A DNA stretch of 64,000 bases from Dolichospermum sp. LEGE 00240. Its GTDB lineage: Bacteria; Cyanobacteriota; Cyanobacteriia; Cyanobacteriales; Nostocaceae. The first letter of the stretch is position 1; every line of letters begins with the position of its first letter. The position numbers and the translations under genes were made by a program. The stretch covers positions 1 to 64,000 of the forward strand of contig NZ_JADEVZ010000015.1 in the NCBI RefSeq assembly GCF_015207875.1, given 5' to 3'. Positions 7,778 through 17,235 of this stretch are shown piece after piece. The notes beneath the pieces are model-generated. The model was not told where the DNA came from. It saw only the letters and a list, made by a program, of their open reading frames with translations, and did not search any database.

Positions 7778-8629
7778 GTGTCAATTCAAGAACATAAAAT
7801 TACAGTAGATTCTCTAGAATGGTTTTATCGAGAAGCTGAACCAATTGGGAGAACTGATTTAATTCCTGTGTTATTTTTACACGGGATAGTTGCTCAAAGT
7901 TATAGTTGGAGAAATATTATACCTAGTTTAGCAGCACAGGGAAATAGAGCGATCGCACCTGACTGGATTGGTTGTGGATTTTCCGGTACACCAGAAAAAC
8001 AGGATTTTGCTTATACTCCGGACGCATTTATCACCGCCTTAGCAGGATTTATTCAAGCTTTAGAATTAGACAAGTTTTCCCTAGTTGTCCAAGGTTTTTT
8101 AGGTTCGGTTGGCTTACAATATGCCTTACGTTATCCTGACAAAGTTGCTAATATTGCTATTTTAAATACACCCATTTCTCCAGCAGCAAAATTACCTTGG
8201 AAAATTAAACAAATGGGTTTACCTTTTGCGGGAGATATGATTACCCAAGATCCATTATTAGTTGATAGAACCCTAGAAGGTGGCAGTCGTTATCGCATTG
8301 AAGATCAAGATTTAGACATTTATAGAAAGCCCTTTTTGAAAAGTTCTGCACCTGGGAGAAGTCTCCTAGCAACAATTCGCAATTTCCAACTCGAAAAAGC
8401 CATGCTAGAAATAGAAAATGGGTTTAAAGAATGGCAACAACCTATTTTAGTTCAATGGGGTATGATTGATCCTTGGTTATCTGTAGATATGGCGGAAACT
8501 TTTGTAAAATCTGTACCCAATGGGGAAATAATCAAACTTAATAATGTCGGACATTATCCCCAAGAACATTATCATCAAGTGATTTTACAAGATTTACTTC
8601 CATTTGTCCGACGTTCCCAATCGAATTAA
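7778..8629 (+). CDS. alpha/beta-hydrolase-fold protein with altered nucleophile elbow
   Basis: A 283-residue protein starting at a GTG. It resembles haloalkane dehalogenase-like alpha/beta hydrolases: LFLHGIVAQSYSWR oxyanion region near residues 28-41, DWIGCGFSG near 64-72, and the acid/histidine end WGMIDPWLS and NVGHYPQEH. The nucleophile elbow reads VVQGFLGS, where dehalogenases have VVQDWGG and serine hydrolases GxSxG, so the nucleophile position is Gly. This suggests a non-hydrolytic or altered role, although His and Asp remain. It is probably cotranscribed with the following small membrane protein, whose ATG lies 28 bp after this stop. Confidence 0.75.
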   Translation: MSIQEHKITVDSLEWFYREAEPIGRTDLIPVLFLHGIVAQSYSWRNIIPSLAAQGNRAIAPDWIGCGFSGTPEKQDFAYTPDAFITALAGFIQALELDKFSLVVQGFLGSVGLQYALRYPDKVANIAILNTPISPAAKLPWKIKQMGLPFAGDMITQDPLLVDRTLEGGSRYRIEDQDLDIYRKPFLKSSAPGRSLLATIRNFQLEKAMLEIENGFKEWQQPILVQWGMIDPWLSVDMAETFVKSVPNGEIIKLNNVGHYPQEHYHQVILQDLLPFVRRSQSN

Positions 8630-8657
8630 ATATCAACCCGTTTCCCAGGAAACCTTT

Positions 8658-8906
8658 ATGACTTCAGAAAATACTGATATTAAACAAAGTTCCACTGCTA
8701 AAGTTATTTACAGATTTCTTGGAGGTGCTGCATTTGGTGTTTTGGTGGTAACTATTCCCATTTCATTATCGTCTATAGATGATTTGAATTTATTTCATCT
8801 AGTTATTGCAACAATCCTGATTCTATTATCTGGTTTGCTATCAAGTATTTGGGGAGAAAAATTTATTGATGCAATAACGCGGGTATTAAATTCCTTTGGT
8901 TCTTAA
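8658..8906 (+). CDS. small two-helix membrane protein
   Basis: 82 residues from the ATG at 8658 (MTSENTDIKQ), preferred over an upstream GTG-type start that overlaps the hydrolase-fold gene. Two hydrophobic segments are visible: FLGGAAFGVLVVTIPISL (about 19-36) and LFHLVIATILILLSGLLSSI (about 44-63). I do not recognise the family. The gene follows the alpha/beta-fold gene by 28 bp and precedes a repeat-filled gap, so cotranscription with the former is likely. Confidence 0.6.
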   Translation: MTSENTDIKQSSTAKVIYRFLGGAAFGVLVVTIPISLSSIDDLNLFHLVIATILILLSGLLSSIWGEKFIDAITRVLNSFGS

Positions 8907-8936
8907 TTATCAACACCAAAGATAAATTGTAGGTTG

Positions 8937-9020
8937 GGTCAAGCGACAGCGCAACCCAACGCATTTGTTGGGTTTCATGCTATTGCTTCGCAACGCTAAC
9001 GCGAACAACTCAACCTACAA
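8937..9020. repeat. TTGTAGGTTGGG inverted-repeat element
   Basis: The 84-bp segment starts TTGTAGGTTGGG and ends CTCAACCTACAA, with internal AACCCAACGC / TTGGGTT pairings. This is a common interspersed cyanobacterial palindrome with no open frame. Confidence 0.7.
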
Positions 9021-9055
9021 ATCAAGGCTTTTTCTAATTTGGACAAGGTATTGGT

Positions 9056-9310
9056 ATGAACAGGGAATTAGTCAAAAAATTAGTTGAAATTATTCATTGT
9101 TTATCCCCAGAGGAGAAACAATTATTAGAAACAGAATTACAAATTAAACCTGACTGGAATATTATCAAACAAAGCATCATTCAAAGAGGAGAAATACTTA
9201 ACCAAAGACTTAATAATCAATCTTCACAAGATACAATTACTAATATTATCTCAGAAATGAGAGAAGAAAGATGTGAGAAATTCATCAATTCATTGAAAGT
9301 TTATGAATAA
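9056..9310 (+). CDS. small hypothetical protein, antitoxin-like
   Basis: 84 residues, all helical and charged; the N-terminus MNRELVKKLVEIIHCLSPEEKQLLE resembles the first helix-turn of many cyanobacterial addiction-module antitoxin-like proteins, and MREERCEK near the end occurs in similar proteins (compare the 53201 gene). No toxin gene follows: the next features are a hairpin and the CobW gene. It may be an orphan antitoxin or a free-standing regulator. The function is not established. Confidence 0.45.
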   Translation: MNRELVKKLVEIIHCLSPEEKQLLETELQIKPDWNIIKQSIIQRGEILNQRLNNQSSQDTITNIISEMREERCEKFINSLKVYE

Positions 9311-9352
9311 TTATCTAATTTCTGGTTTTACATCTAACGCCTTAACAAGTTT

Positions 9353-9385
9353 AGATCCCCGACTTCTTTGAGAAGTCGGGGATCT
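9353..9385. repeat. AGATCCCCGACTTCTT hairpin, copy 1
   Basis: AGATCCCCGACTTCTT-T-GAGAAGTCGGGGATCT is an almost perfect palindrome. Further copies lie at 17172-17235 (arms separated by a longer loop), 18417-18449 and 29258-29290, always between genes. There is no consistent T-run, so it reads as a dispersed repeat that may also stop transcription. Confidence 0.75.
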
Positions 9386-9433
9386 GGGGCTGGTAATATA
9401 TGGTAAAATTGAATTCAAAACTACACACAAAAC

Positions 9434-10495
9434 ATGGCTACAAAAATCCCCGTTACCGTCATCACAGGCTTCTTAGGAAGCGGTAAAACCAGCATTATCC
9501 GTCACCTCCTCCAAAACAACCAAGGACGACGCATAGCAGTATTAGTCAACGAATTTGGCGAACTGGGGATAGACGGTGAATTATTGAAATCCTGTCAAAT
9601 TTGCCCCGAAGATGAAATAGAAGCAAATCCAGAAACCCCAAATAATAACAATATATTTGAACTGACAAACGGCTGTTTGTGCTGCACCGTTCAAGAGGAA
9701 TTTTACCCGACAATGCGGGAGTTAATTAAACGCCGAGATAGTATTGATTATATTATCATTGAAACCTCTGGTTTAGCATTACCAAAACCCTTAGTTAAAG
9801 CCTTTCGTTGGCAAGAAATCCGCAATGCAGCTACAGTAGATGCAGTAATTACAGTAGTAGATTGTGCCGCTGTTGCTGCGGGAACATTTGCCAGTGATTT
9901 AGATGCGATCGCAGCCCAACGTCAAGAAGATGATAGCCTAGAACATGAAACACCATTACAAGAATTGTTTGAAGATCAACTTGCTTGCGCTGATTTAGTA
10001 ATTTTGAATAAAACTGATTTAGTTGATGCCCAAACACAAGCACAAGTTCTAGAATTAGTCAAGAAAGAACTACCTAGAGTTGTGAAAATTGTCTCTAGTG
10101 ATTATGGTAAATTAGACCCATCTATATTCTTAGGATTTGCAGCCGCAGTAGAAGATAATTTAGATGATCGTCCTAGTCACCATGATACAGAAGAAGACCA
10201 TGATCATGATGATGAAATAAATTCAACTCACGTGATTTTAGACCGGACATTTGACCCCGAAAAGCTACAAGCAACATTAGAAAAACTGGCACAAGAACAG
10301 GAAATTTACAGAATTAAAGGTTTTGTGGCTGTTGCTAATAAACCCATGCGGTTAGTGATGCAAGGTGTGGGTAATAGATTTGATAAATTTTATGATCGTC
10401 CTTGGAAACCAGAAGAAGCAAAACAAACCAGTTTAGTTTTTATCGGTCGTAATTTACAATCTTCAGCAATAGAATCTCAATTAGTAGCTTTGTAA
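9434..10495 (+). CDS. CobW/COG0523-family GTPase (metal chaperone-like)
   Basis: A 353-residue protein. GFLGSGKTS at 12-20 is the Walker A loop, VNEFGELGIDG at 38-48 the switch region, NGCLCCTV at 79-86 the family CxCC metal-binding motif (Cys81, 83, 84), and LNKTDLVD near 195 the guanine-specificity loop. A His/Asp-rich stretch (HHDTEEDHDHDDE) near 250-262 precedes the CobW C-terminal domain. Such GTPases deliver zinc or other metals to client enzymes, or act in cobalamin synthesis. No Zur box or cobalamin gene is evident nearby, so the metal is undetermined. Confidence 0.85.
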   Translation: MATKIPVTVITGFLGSGKTSIIRHLLQNNQGRRIAVLVNEFGELGIDGELLKSCQICPEDEIEANPETPNNNNIFELTNGCLCCTVQEEFYPTMRELIKRRDSIDYIIIETSGLALPKPLVKAFRWQEIRNAATVDAVITVVDCAAVAAGTFASDLDAIAAQRQEDDSLEHETPLQELFEDQLACADLVILNKTDLVDAQTQAQVLELVKKELPRVVKIVSSDYGKLDPSIFLGFAAAVEDNLDDRPSHHDTEEDHDHDDEINSTHVILDRTFDPEKLQATLEKLAQEQEIYRIKGFVAVANKPMRLVMQGVGNRFDKFYDRPWKPEEAKQTSLVFIGRNLQSSAIESQLVAL

Positions 10496-10744
10496 TTGCG
10501 ACCATAGAAGCAACTGACTTAATAGCTAGAAACCAGACGTTTAATGGTAGTGCTTGAATGTTTCTCCATTCATAAACATTATATCTGTTTGGGGTGGTAA
10601 TTGATAATTTTTCTGGGGGGGAATATTGGTAGGGCGATCGCATCATCAAAGTTAAAGCAAAGTTGTTAATTTACATGAGCCATAAAAGGACAGAAGGTAC
10701 TGCTGAATGTGGGTCAAAAAATTGTGTATGGGAAATTTATCAAC
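10496..10744. other. intergenic stretch without identified features
   Basis: Between the CobW-type gene and the aspS terminator. It contains one HIP1 octamer and no palindrome, RNA or coding signal that I can support; open frames here lack coding character. Confidence 0.5.
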
Positions 10745-10779
10745 CAAAATTAAACCCCCTACTAAAACTTAGCAGAGGG
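10745..10779 (-). terminator. rho-independent terminator of aspS
   Basis: Read on the minus strand, about 20 bp after the aspS stop, CCCTCTGCTAAG-TTTT-AGTAGGGGG forms a stem-loop (with one G-T/A-C type mismatch) followed by TTTAATTTT. Position and T-rich tail fit an intrinsic terminator. Confidence 0.7.
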
Positions 10780-10800
10780 AATAATATAACATTGAATTAC

Positions 10801-12588
10801 TTAAACCTTCGGTTTAAAAGTAGAAGCAACGTGCAACTCCTTCAATTGTTTTGCGTCCACATTTGCGGGAGCATCTGTTAACAAACAACGAGCTTGTTGA
10901 GTCTTAGGAAAAGCGATTACATCACGAATTGATTCCTCTCCAGACAACAACATTACCAAACGATCTATACCGTAAGCAATACCACCATGGGGAGGAGTAC
11001 CATATTCAAAAGCTTCCAACAAAAAGCCAAATTTGCTTTGTGCTTCTTCCGTTGATAAACCAATAGCTGAAAACACCTGTTCTTGAACTTCTCGCTGATA
11101 AATTCGCAGACTTCCCCCACCAACTTCAAACCCATTTAAAACTAAATCATAAGCTTGAGCGCGGGCGGTTTTCAAATCGCTGATATCCTCAGGATGGGGG
11201 GCTGTAAATGGGTGGTGTAATGCTTCCAGACGTTTTTCATCTGCATTCCATTCAAACATGGGGAATTCTGTCACCCAGAGGAAGTTAATTTTGTCTTTTG
11301 CAATTAACTTAAATTCCTTAGCCACAAATTGACGAATTCTGTCTAAAGTTTTATTCACAGTGGACCTATCAGCCGCCGCAAATAATAACAAATGTCCAGC
11401 TTTTGCACCTGTTCTTGTTAAGATTTCCTGCTTTTGTTCCGGTGTCAAATTATCTTTAATTGCGCCAATGGTGTCAATTTCGCCATTTTCCCGGACACGA
11501 ATATAAGCTAATCCTTTCGCACCTGCTTCTGCGGCTTCTCGGAAAATATCCCCACCTGGTTTAATGCGAACATTAGAAATGGCATCGTTACCGTTAGGAA
11601 TGGGTAGAATTTTGACGATACCACCGTTAGAAATTGCTTCTCGAAAAACTTTAAAACCGGAATCCTTTAAACCGTCAGAAACATCAACTAATTCTAAACC
11701 GTAGCGGGTATCTGGTTTATCACTTCCATAACGGTTCATAGCTTCCGCGTAGGGAAGACGAGGAAAAGGACGAGGTAAATCAATTCCTTTCACAGTTTTG
11801 AAGATATGACAAACTAACTTTTCGTTGAGTTCAATAATTTCATCTTCAGACATGAAACTCATTTCCATGTCTAATTGGGTAAACTCCGGTTGTCTATCGG
11901 CGCGTAGATCTTCATCCCGAAAACATCGCGCTACTTGATAGTATCTATCCATTCCCGATACCATCAATAATTGTTTGAAAAGTTGGGGAGATTGCGGTAA
12001 AGCAAACCATTCACCTTCATTCACTCGACTGGGAAGAATATAATCTCTCGCACCTTCAGGAGTCGAACGGGTGAGAACTGGGGTTTCGATTTCAATAAAA
12101 CCTTCTAAGTCTTCCAGGTAGCGCCGCATGGCTTTGATGACTTGATGACGCAATTGCATATTTTGCGCCATGCGTTCCCGTCGTAAATCCAAATAACGAT
12201 ATTTTAACCGCAAATCTTCTCTGACTGTTTCCGTGTCTGCGGTGGAAACTTGGAAAGGTAACTGTTTGCGGACGGCGTTGAGTAGTTCTATTTTATCTGC
12301 GTAGATTTCTACTTCGCCTGTAGGAAGTCGAGGATTTAGGGATTCTGGGGGACGTTGGGTAACTCTACCGGTGATTGCTACAACGTATTCATTTCGCAGT
12401 GAGTTAGCCTGTTCGTAGGAGTCTGGGGTGCGCTGGGGGTCGCTGACGATTTGGACAATACCAGAGCGATCGCGCAAGTCTAAGAATATCACACCACCGT
12501 GATCGCGGCGACGGTCTACCCATCCGTAAAAGGTAACAGTTTCACCAATATGTTCTTTTCGGAGTTCGCCGCAATAGTGAGTTCGCAT
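10801..12588 (-). CDS. aspS: aspartate-tRNA ligase
   Basis: A 595-residue bacterial-type AspRS that charges tRNA with aspartate (possibly also tRNA-Asn if the non-discriminating form). Domains in order: N-terminal OB-fold anticodon-binding (about 1-110, [15 protein letters not shown]), class II catalytic core with motif 2 region [18 protein letters not shown] near 219-236, the bacterial GAD insertion (about 285-425), and motif 3 [15 protein letters not shown] near 535-549. Length and start ([10 protein letters not shown]) match the family. It stands alone on the minus strand with a terminator just downstream. Confidence 0.97.
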   Translation of the reverse strand: MRTHYCGELRKEHIGETVTFYGWVDRRRDHGGVIFLDLRDRSGIVQIVSDPQRTPDSYEQANSLRNEYVVAITGRVTQRPPESLNPRLPTGEVEIYADKIELLNAVRKQLPFQVSTADTETVREDLRLKYRYLDLRRERMAQNMQLRHQVIKAMRRYLEDLEGFIEIETPVLTRSTPEGARDYILPSRVNEGEWFALPQSPQLFKQLLMVSGMDRYYQVARCFRDEDLRADRQPEFTQLDMEMSFMSEDEIIELNEKLVCHIFKTVKGIDLPRPFPRLPYAEAMNRYGSDKPDTRYGLELVDVSDGLKDSGFKVFREAISNGGIVKILPIPNGNDAISNVRIKPGGDIFREAAEAGAKGLAYIRVRENGEIDTIGAIKDNLTPEQKQEILTRTGAKAGHLLLFAAADRSTVNKTLDRIRQFVAKEFKLIAKDKINFLWVTEFPMFEWNADEKRLEALHHPFTAPHPEDISDLKTARAQAYDLVLNGFEVGGGSLRIYQREVQEQVFSAIGLSTEEAQSKFGFLLEAFEYGTPPHGGIAYGIDRLVMLLSGEESIRDVIAFPKTQQARCLLTDAPANVDAKQLKELHVASTFKPKV

Positions 12589-12748
12589 AGTTATTAGTTC
12601 TTTGGTTCCGGGCTAGGTTGGGTAAATGTCAAAGCTTTCCCATTATCTAGTATCAACAGTCATTGTAGTAGTTTTAGTTGAAGAAAAATCAGTTATTTTC
12701 GCCTTGGCGGTTAGAAAGCACCTCCGCGTCTGTGCGTGAAACAAATTC

Positions 12749-13105
12749 CTACTTTGATTCCTGCGATTTCCTAGGCTGGGTAATAGCTTGAGAATACCCA
12801 ATCAAGGTATTAATGCGTTCTTCTATAGTCTTTAATCTAGACTGAAAAGTTGTTGAATGCCTTGCCCCTTGTAGAAACATCATATCTACTTCCAATAGTC
12901 GCAACTGCTTACTTATTTCAGTTTTATAGGATTGTTCTCGTGAATTAGGATCAACCAAAGGAACAATTTGCTGGCTAAAAAACGCCTGTAACTTGGCTAA
13001 ATGTGGACGTAACTCCCCCGCACTGAGTTTACCTGCTGTTACATTAGTCCGAAACTCATCTAGAAATGTTGCCAATTCCTGATATTTATCACAATTAAAA
13101 GACAT
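12749..13105 (-). CDS. patD: PatD-like protein (heterocyst frequency control)
   Basis: A 118-residue helical protein (MSFNCDKYQELATFLDEF; NKQLRLL-like SKQLRLLEVDMMFLQGAR near 66-83). I recognise this as resembling cyanobacterial PatD, a small protein reported to restrict heterocyst frequency, on the basis of the N-terminal KYQELA and the central QLRLL..D.MFLQ.AR pattern. The family assignment is from memory and not an alignment. It is flanked by aspS and the divergent Rel/SpoT gene, neither of which helps identify it. If right, it argues for a heterocyst-forming host. Confidence 0.55.
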   Translation of the reverse strand: MSFNCDKYQELATFLDEFRTNVTAGKLSAGELRPHLAKLQAFFSQQIVPLVDPNSREQSYKTEISKQLRLLEVDMMFLQGARHSTTFQSRLKTIEERINTLIGYSQAITQPRKSQESK

Positions 13106-13396
13106 CTGTTGCTAGTTAAGATAGTATTAATGTCAAGAAAATTTTCTTATATCCCCAAGCTTTCCATTGTTCCTGTTCAAAATCACAGGTCTCAAATCTT
13201 ATTTTGAGGCTTGGTTTACCGTCAATAGGTTTTTGATTATGTTTGAAACAAACCTACAATGGATGATGACCATAGGCAATTAGGACATCATCTCTCCAAC
13301 CTTGTCTTTAAACCTTCAGTCAACAGCATCTACTTATAGAAATGCTGTCATTTTTGCTTATCTCTTAACCTATCCACAAATTACCTTTTTTATTTT

Positions 13397-15670
13397 ATGA
13401 GTAGTGTAGCCGTCAAACCCCCTGTTGATGTTGTTCTCCCCGATTGGCTTAACAAATGTTTAATCGCACCGCCAGCGCCTATCCTTACAGAGGAAGAAGA
13501 CCGAACGTATAACGGTAATGCCTTGATTTGTCGGGCTTTTCAGTTTGCATATCAACTACATGGTGGTCAAATTCGCAAATCGGGAGAACCTTATATTGCC
13601 CATCCTGTTGCTGTAGCGGAAATACTCCGTGAATTAGGTGGTAGTCCTGCTATGATAGCAGCCGGGTTACTTCATGATGTAGTTGAGGATACAGAAGTTA
13701 CAGTTGAAGATATAGAAGCACGGTTTGGGCCAGAAGTCAGACTCTTGGTAGAAGGTGTTACCAAGCTGTCGAAAATTAATTTTACTAGCAAAACTGAAAG
13801 TCAGGCGGAAAATTTCCGGCGAATGTTTTTGGCCATGGCGCAAGATATTCGGGTAATTGTGGTGAAACTGGCGGACCGTTTGCATAATATGCGGACTCTC
13901 CAATATATGTCAGATGCTAGTCGTCAACGCAGCGCCCAGGAAACGCGAGATATTTTTGCCCCTTTGGCGAATCGCTTAGGGATTTGGCAAATTAAGTGGG
14001 AATTAGAGGATTTAGCATTTAAATATTTAGAACCAGATGCTTATCGAGAAACTCAGAAATGCGTGGCGGAAAAACGCACGGCACGGGAAGAAAAGTTACT
14101 CAAGGCTACGGATACTTTGCGCCGTCGGTTACTCAAAGCGGGAATTAATTGTTTAGAAATTAGTGGTCGTCCTAAACACCTTTATAGCATTTATCAAAAA
14201 ATGCAGCGGCAGCAGAAGGAATTTCATGAAATTTACGATTTGGCGGCGCTGCGAATTATTGTCCAAACTAATGAAGAATGCTATCGGGCTTTAGCTGTTG
14301 TTCATGATTCTTTTCGTCCTATCCCTGGTAGATTTAAGGATTACATTGGCTTGCCGAAACCAAACCATTATCAGTCTTTGCATACAGGGGTAATTGGCTT
14401 GACTGGCCGCCCGTTGGAGGTGCAAATTCGGACTTTGGAAATGCACCATATCGCCGAGTACGGAATTGCTGCCCATTGGAAGTATAAAGAAACTGGGGGT
14501 TCGGAAAATACTCCTGTGACAAGCACTGATGAAAAGTTTACTTGGTTAAGGCAGTTGCTAGATTGGCAAAGTGATTTAAAAGATGCTCAGGAATACTTAG
14601 ATAGTGTTAAAGATAATCTATTTGAAGATGACGTTTATGTCTTCACCCCAAAGGGGGATGTTGTTCCCTTAAGTCCTGGTTCTACAAGTATTGATTTTGC
14701 TTATCGGATTCATACTGAGGTGGGAAATCACTGTGCGGGGGCGCGGGTTAATGGACGGATTGTGCCTTTGTCAACGCGATTGCATAATGGCGATATTGTG
14801 GACATTATTACTCAAAAGAATTGTCATCCTAGTTTGGATTGGTTAAATTTTGTTAGCACGTCAGCGGCGAAGTATCGAATTAAACAGTGGTATAAGCGAT
14901 CGCGCCGGGAAGAAAATATCGCCAGAGGACGGGATTTATTAGAGAAGGAATTGGGGAAAACTGGTTTTGAGAGTTTGCTCAAATCGGATGCTATGCACAC
15001 TGTCGCGGAAAGATGTAATTATCATACTGTGGAAGATTTACTCGCTGGTTTGGGTTATGGGGAAATTACCTCGAATTTAGTGCTGAATCGTTGGCGAGAA
15101 GTTGTCAAAGCTAGACAACCGGTCAGTGATGTTGTCCCATTTATCCCCAAAGAACCAGCTCCAAAATCCTCACGGGATACATCACTAATTACTTCCCGTG
15201 CTAGTGATTCCCCGATTATTGGTATGGAGGGTTTGGTTCATCATATCGCTGGCTGTTGTACCCCCATTCCCGGTGAAGCAATTGTGGGTGTGGTGACAAG
15301 AGGAAGAGGAATTTCTATCCATCGCCAAGGCTGTCATAATGTAGATCCTATTGAATATGAGCGTTTAGTACCGGTGCGCTGGAATTCGGCTATGGAAAAC
15401 CGTGGCCGTCCTCATACTTATCCGATTAATGTGCAAATTGAAGCTATGGACAGAGTAGGAGTATTGAAAGATGTACTATCACGCTTGAGTGATCAAGGTA
15501 TCAATGTTCGTCATGCTCAAGTGAAAACTTCTCTGGGACAACCTGCGTTAATGGATTTGGGAATTGATGTCCGCGATTGTTCTCAGTTGGAACATTTATT
15601 TGTGCAACTCAAGAAAATGAGTGATATTCTCAATATTCGCCGTGTTTGTGAGGCTGAGGACTGCGGTTAG
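13397..15670 (+). CDS. bifunctional (p)ppGpp synthetase/hydrolase (Rel/SpoT)
   Basis: A 757-residue long RSH protein. The HD hydrolase domain (about 45-200) keeps HDVVEDT at 93-99. The synthetase domain (about 250-365) contains YDLAALRIIV and GRFKDYIGLPK; the RxKD form is the one found in bifunctional enzymes rather than synthetase-only RelA. A TGS domain follows (DDVYVFTPKGDV near 414-425), then a conserved-cysteine region (HHIAGCCTPIPGE near 615-627) and a C-terminal ACT domain (about 680-757). It makes and degrades the stringent-response alarmone. It is monocistronic, and the start ATG at 13397 follows an AT-rich leader of about 290 bp in which I see no further feature. Confidence 0.95.
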   Translation: MSSVAVKPPVDVVLPDWLNKCLIAPPAPILTEEEDRTYNGNALICRAFQFAYQLHGGQIRKSGEPYIAHPVAVAEILRELGGSPAMIAAGLLHDVVEDTEVTVEDIEARFGPEVRLLVEGVTKLSKINFTSKTESQAENFRRMFLAMAQDIRVIVVKLADRLHNMRTLQYMSDASRQRSAQETRDIFAPLANRLGIWQIKWELEDLAFKYLEPDAYRETQKCVAEKRTAREEKLLKATDTLRRRLLKAGINCLEISGRPKHLYSIYQKMQRQQKEFHEIYDLAALRIIVQTNEECYRALAVVHDSFRPIPGRFKDYIGLPKPNHYQSLHTGVIGLTGRPLEVQIRTLEMHHIAEYGIAAHWKYKETGGSENTPVTSTDEKFTWLRQLLDWQSDLKDAQEYLDSVKDNLFEDDVYVFTPKGDVVPLSPGSTSIDFAYRIHTEVGNHCAGARVNGRIVPLSTRLHNGDIVDIITQKNCHPSLDWLNFVSTSAAKYRIKQWYKRSRREENIARGRDLLEKELGKTGFESLLKSDAMHTVAERCNYHTVEDLLAGLGYGEITSNLVLNRWREVVKARQPVSDVVPFIPKEPAPKSSRDTSLITSRASDSPIIGMEGLVHHIAGCCTPIPGEAIVGVVTRGRGISIHRQGCHNVDPIEYERLVPVRWNSAMENRGRPHTYPINVQIEAMDRVGVLKDVLSRLSDQGINVRHAQVKTSLGQPALMDLGIDVRDCSQLEHLFVQLKKMSDILNIRRVCEAEDCG

Positions 15671-15766
15671 TGGGGTGTTACAGCTATTTTCATATTTTTT
15701 ATCTCACGCAGAGGCGCTCCAGGCGCAGAGGAGGAGATACATGAGAATGGCTGTAATTGGCGGGTT

Positions 15767-17125
15767 TTAAATAATTTCATTGAGGGTTTGTAGAAGTTGA
15801 TCTATTTCTGCGGCTGTGTTGTAATGGGCTAGTCCTATTCGTAATAAGCCGCCTGATGTTTCTACGTCTAATTTTTCGGTGAGGTTGGTTGCATAGAAGT
15901 TGCCGTACCAAGCGAATATTCCCTGTTCTCCTAATATTTTGGCTATGGTTGCTGGTGTTTTTCCTTCTATGCGAATGGATACTGTTGGTGTGCGCCATGT
16001 AAATTGGCTGGGTTCGGTAATTCCATAGAGAGTTAAACCAGGGATTTTTAATAATCCTGAAATCAATTTTTTACTTAATTCTCTTTCGTATTGTTGAATG
16101 GCTGACATGGCTGCTAATAATGCGGCTCGACGACTATGATAGGCCGATGCTAATTTGTGGTTTGGTTGTTCTGTTTCGGTTAGGAAACGAGGACAATGGA
16201 AGGTGGTTAAGCCTTCTCTATCGGCTTCTATTAAGGAGGAAAGTAATTCGTTATCTAAGGTTGGGGAAACATGACAACCTAATTTTGCTAAATAATTAAT
16301 TGCTGCTACTAATCCGGCTAAACCTTCATGATTTAATGTTCCTGTTTCCCATCTGGAAGGGACTTCTTCTGATGCGGGTTTAACTTTATAAGGGGAAAAT
16401 TTGCTTAAATGTTCTCTTTTTCCGTAGAGAATTCCTACATGAGGCGCGAAGAATTTGTAGGCGGAACAGGCGAGAAAATCACAGTCTAAATGATGAACGT
16501 TTATCGGTGCATGGGGGGCATAATGGACGGCATCAACATATACTAAAGCCCCAAATTTATGGGCGAGTCTGACTATTTTGGCAATATCATTAATTGTGCC
16601 GACGGCGTTGGAAGCGTAAGTTACTGCTACTATTTTGGTGCGGGAATTTATCTTTTTTTCTAAATCGGTTATATCTAATGTACAGTCGGCAATATTAATA
16701 TCAACTGTCCGAATAATCACACCTTTTTCTTCTAAAGCATACCAGGGAGAAATGTTGGCTGCATGGTCTAGGTCTGTAACAATTATTTCATCACCAGGTT
16801 GGAGTTCTCTACCGATAGCGCGACTCACGGAGAAGGTGAGGGTGGTCATATTTGCGCCAAATACTACTTCATCATGATCGCATCCCAGGAAGTCAGCGAT
16901 CGCCGCCCTGGCAGAAATAATCAAGGCATCGGTTCGCATACTGGTAGCAAAAGCACCGTGAGCGTTAGCATTTGACCTGACTAAATAATCACTAATTGCG
17001 TCTAATACTCCACCGGGTACTTGTGTTCCCCCAGGTCCATCAAAGAAAATCGCTGGTTTTCCGTTGATTGTTTGTGTGAGTGCGGGAAACTGGGAACGAA
17101 TCCATTTTATGTCTAAAGATTCCAT
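15767..17125 (-). CDS. cysteine desulfurase-like aminotransferase (class V)
   Basis: A 452-residue PLP enzyme of the class V/NifS-like fold. The lysine that binds PLP is in CSAYKFFAPHVGILYG (about 220-235); IVTDLDHAANISPW near 130-143 and YVDAVHYAPH near 195-204 are also typical. It matches the cysteine desulfurase-like branch that is longer than SufS or IscS and whose role is unclear, so I do not call it an iron-sulfur cluster enzyme. No suf or nif genes are nearby. The downstream neighbour on the same strand is the Ap4A phosphorylase-like gene, but in reverse order (this gene lies downstream of it across 110 bp containing a hairpin). Confidence 0.8.
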   Translation of the reverse strand: MESLDIKWIRSQFPALTQTINGKPAIFFDGPGGTQVPGGVLDAISDYLVRSNANAHGAFATSMRTDALIISARAAIADFLGCDHDEVVFGANMTTLTFSVSRAIGRELQPGDEIIVTDLDHAANISPWYALEEKGVIIRTVDINIADCTLDITDLEKKINSRTKIVAVTYASNAVGTINDIAKIVRLAHKFGALVYVDAVHYAPHAPINVHHLDCDFLACSAYKFFAPHVGILYGKREHLSKFSPYKVKPASEEVPSRWETGTLNHEGLAGLVAAINYLAKLGCHVSPTLDNELLSSLIEADREGLTTFHCPRFLTETEQPNHKLASAYHSRRAALLAAMSAIQQYERELSKKLISGLLKIPGLTLYGITEPSQFTWRTPTVSIRIEGKTPATIAKILGEQGIFAWYGNFYATNLTEKLDVETSGGLLRIGLAHYNTAAEIDQLLQTLNEII

Positions 17126-17171
17126 GATTTTTCCTCTTTTTGATGATTTTTGTTTCGCGCCAGGACGGATT

Positions 17172-17235
17172 AGATCCCCGACTTCTTATATTAATTCATA
17201 ATTTGCTCAGACGATAAAAAAGAAGTCGGGGATCT
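17172..17235. repeat. AGATCCCCGACTTCTT inverted repeat, copy 2 (long loop)
   Basis: AGATCCCCGACTTCTT at 17172-17187 pairs with AAGAAGTCGGGGATCT ending at 17235; the loop is about 32 bp, compared with 1 bp in the other copies. The right arm abuts the stop codon of the Ap4A phosphorylase-like gene. Confidence 0.7.
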
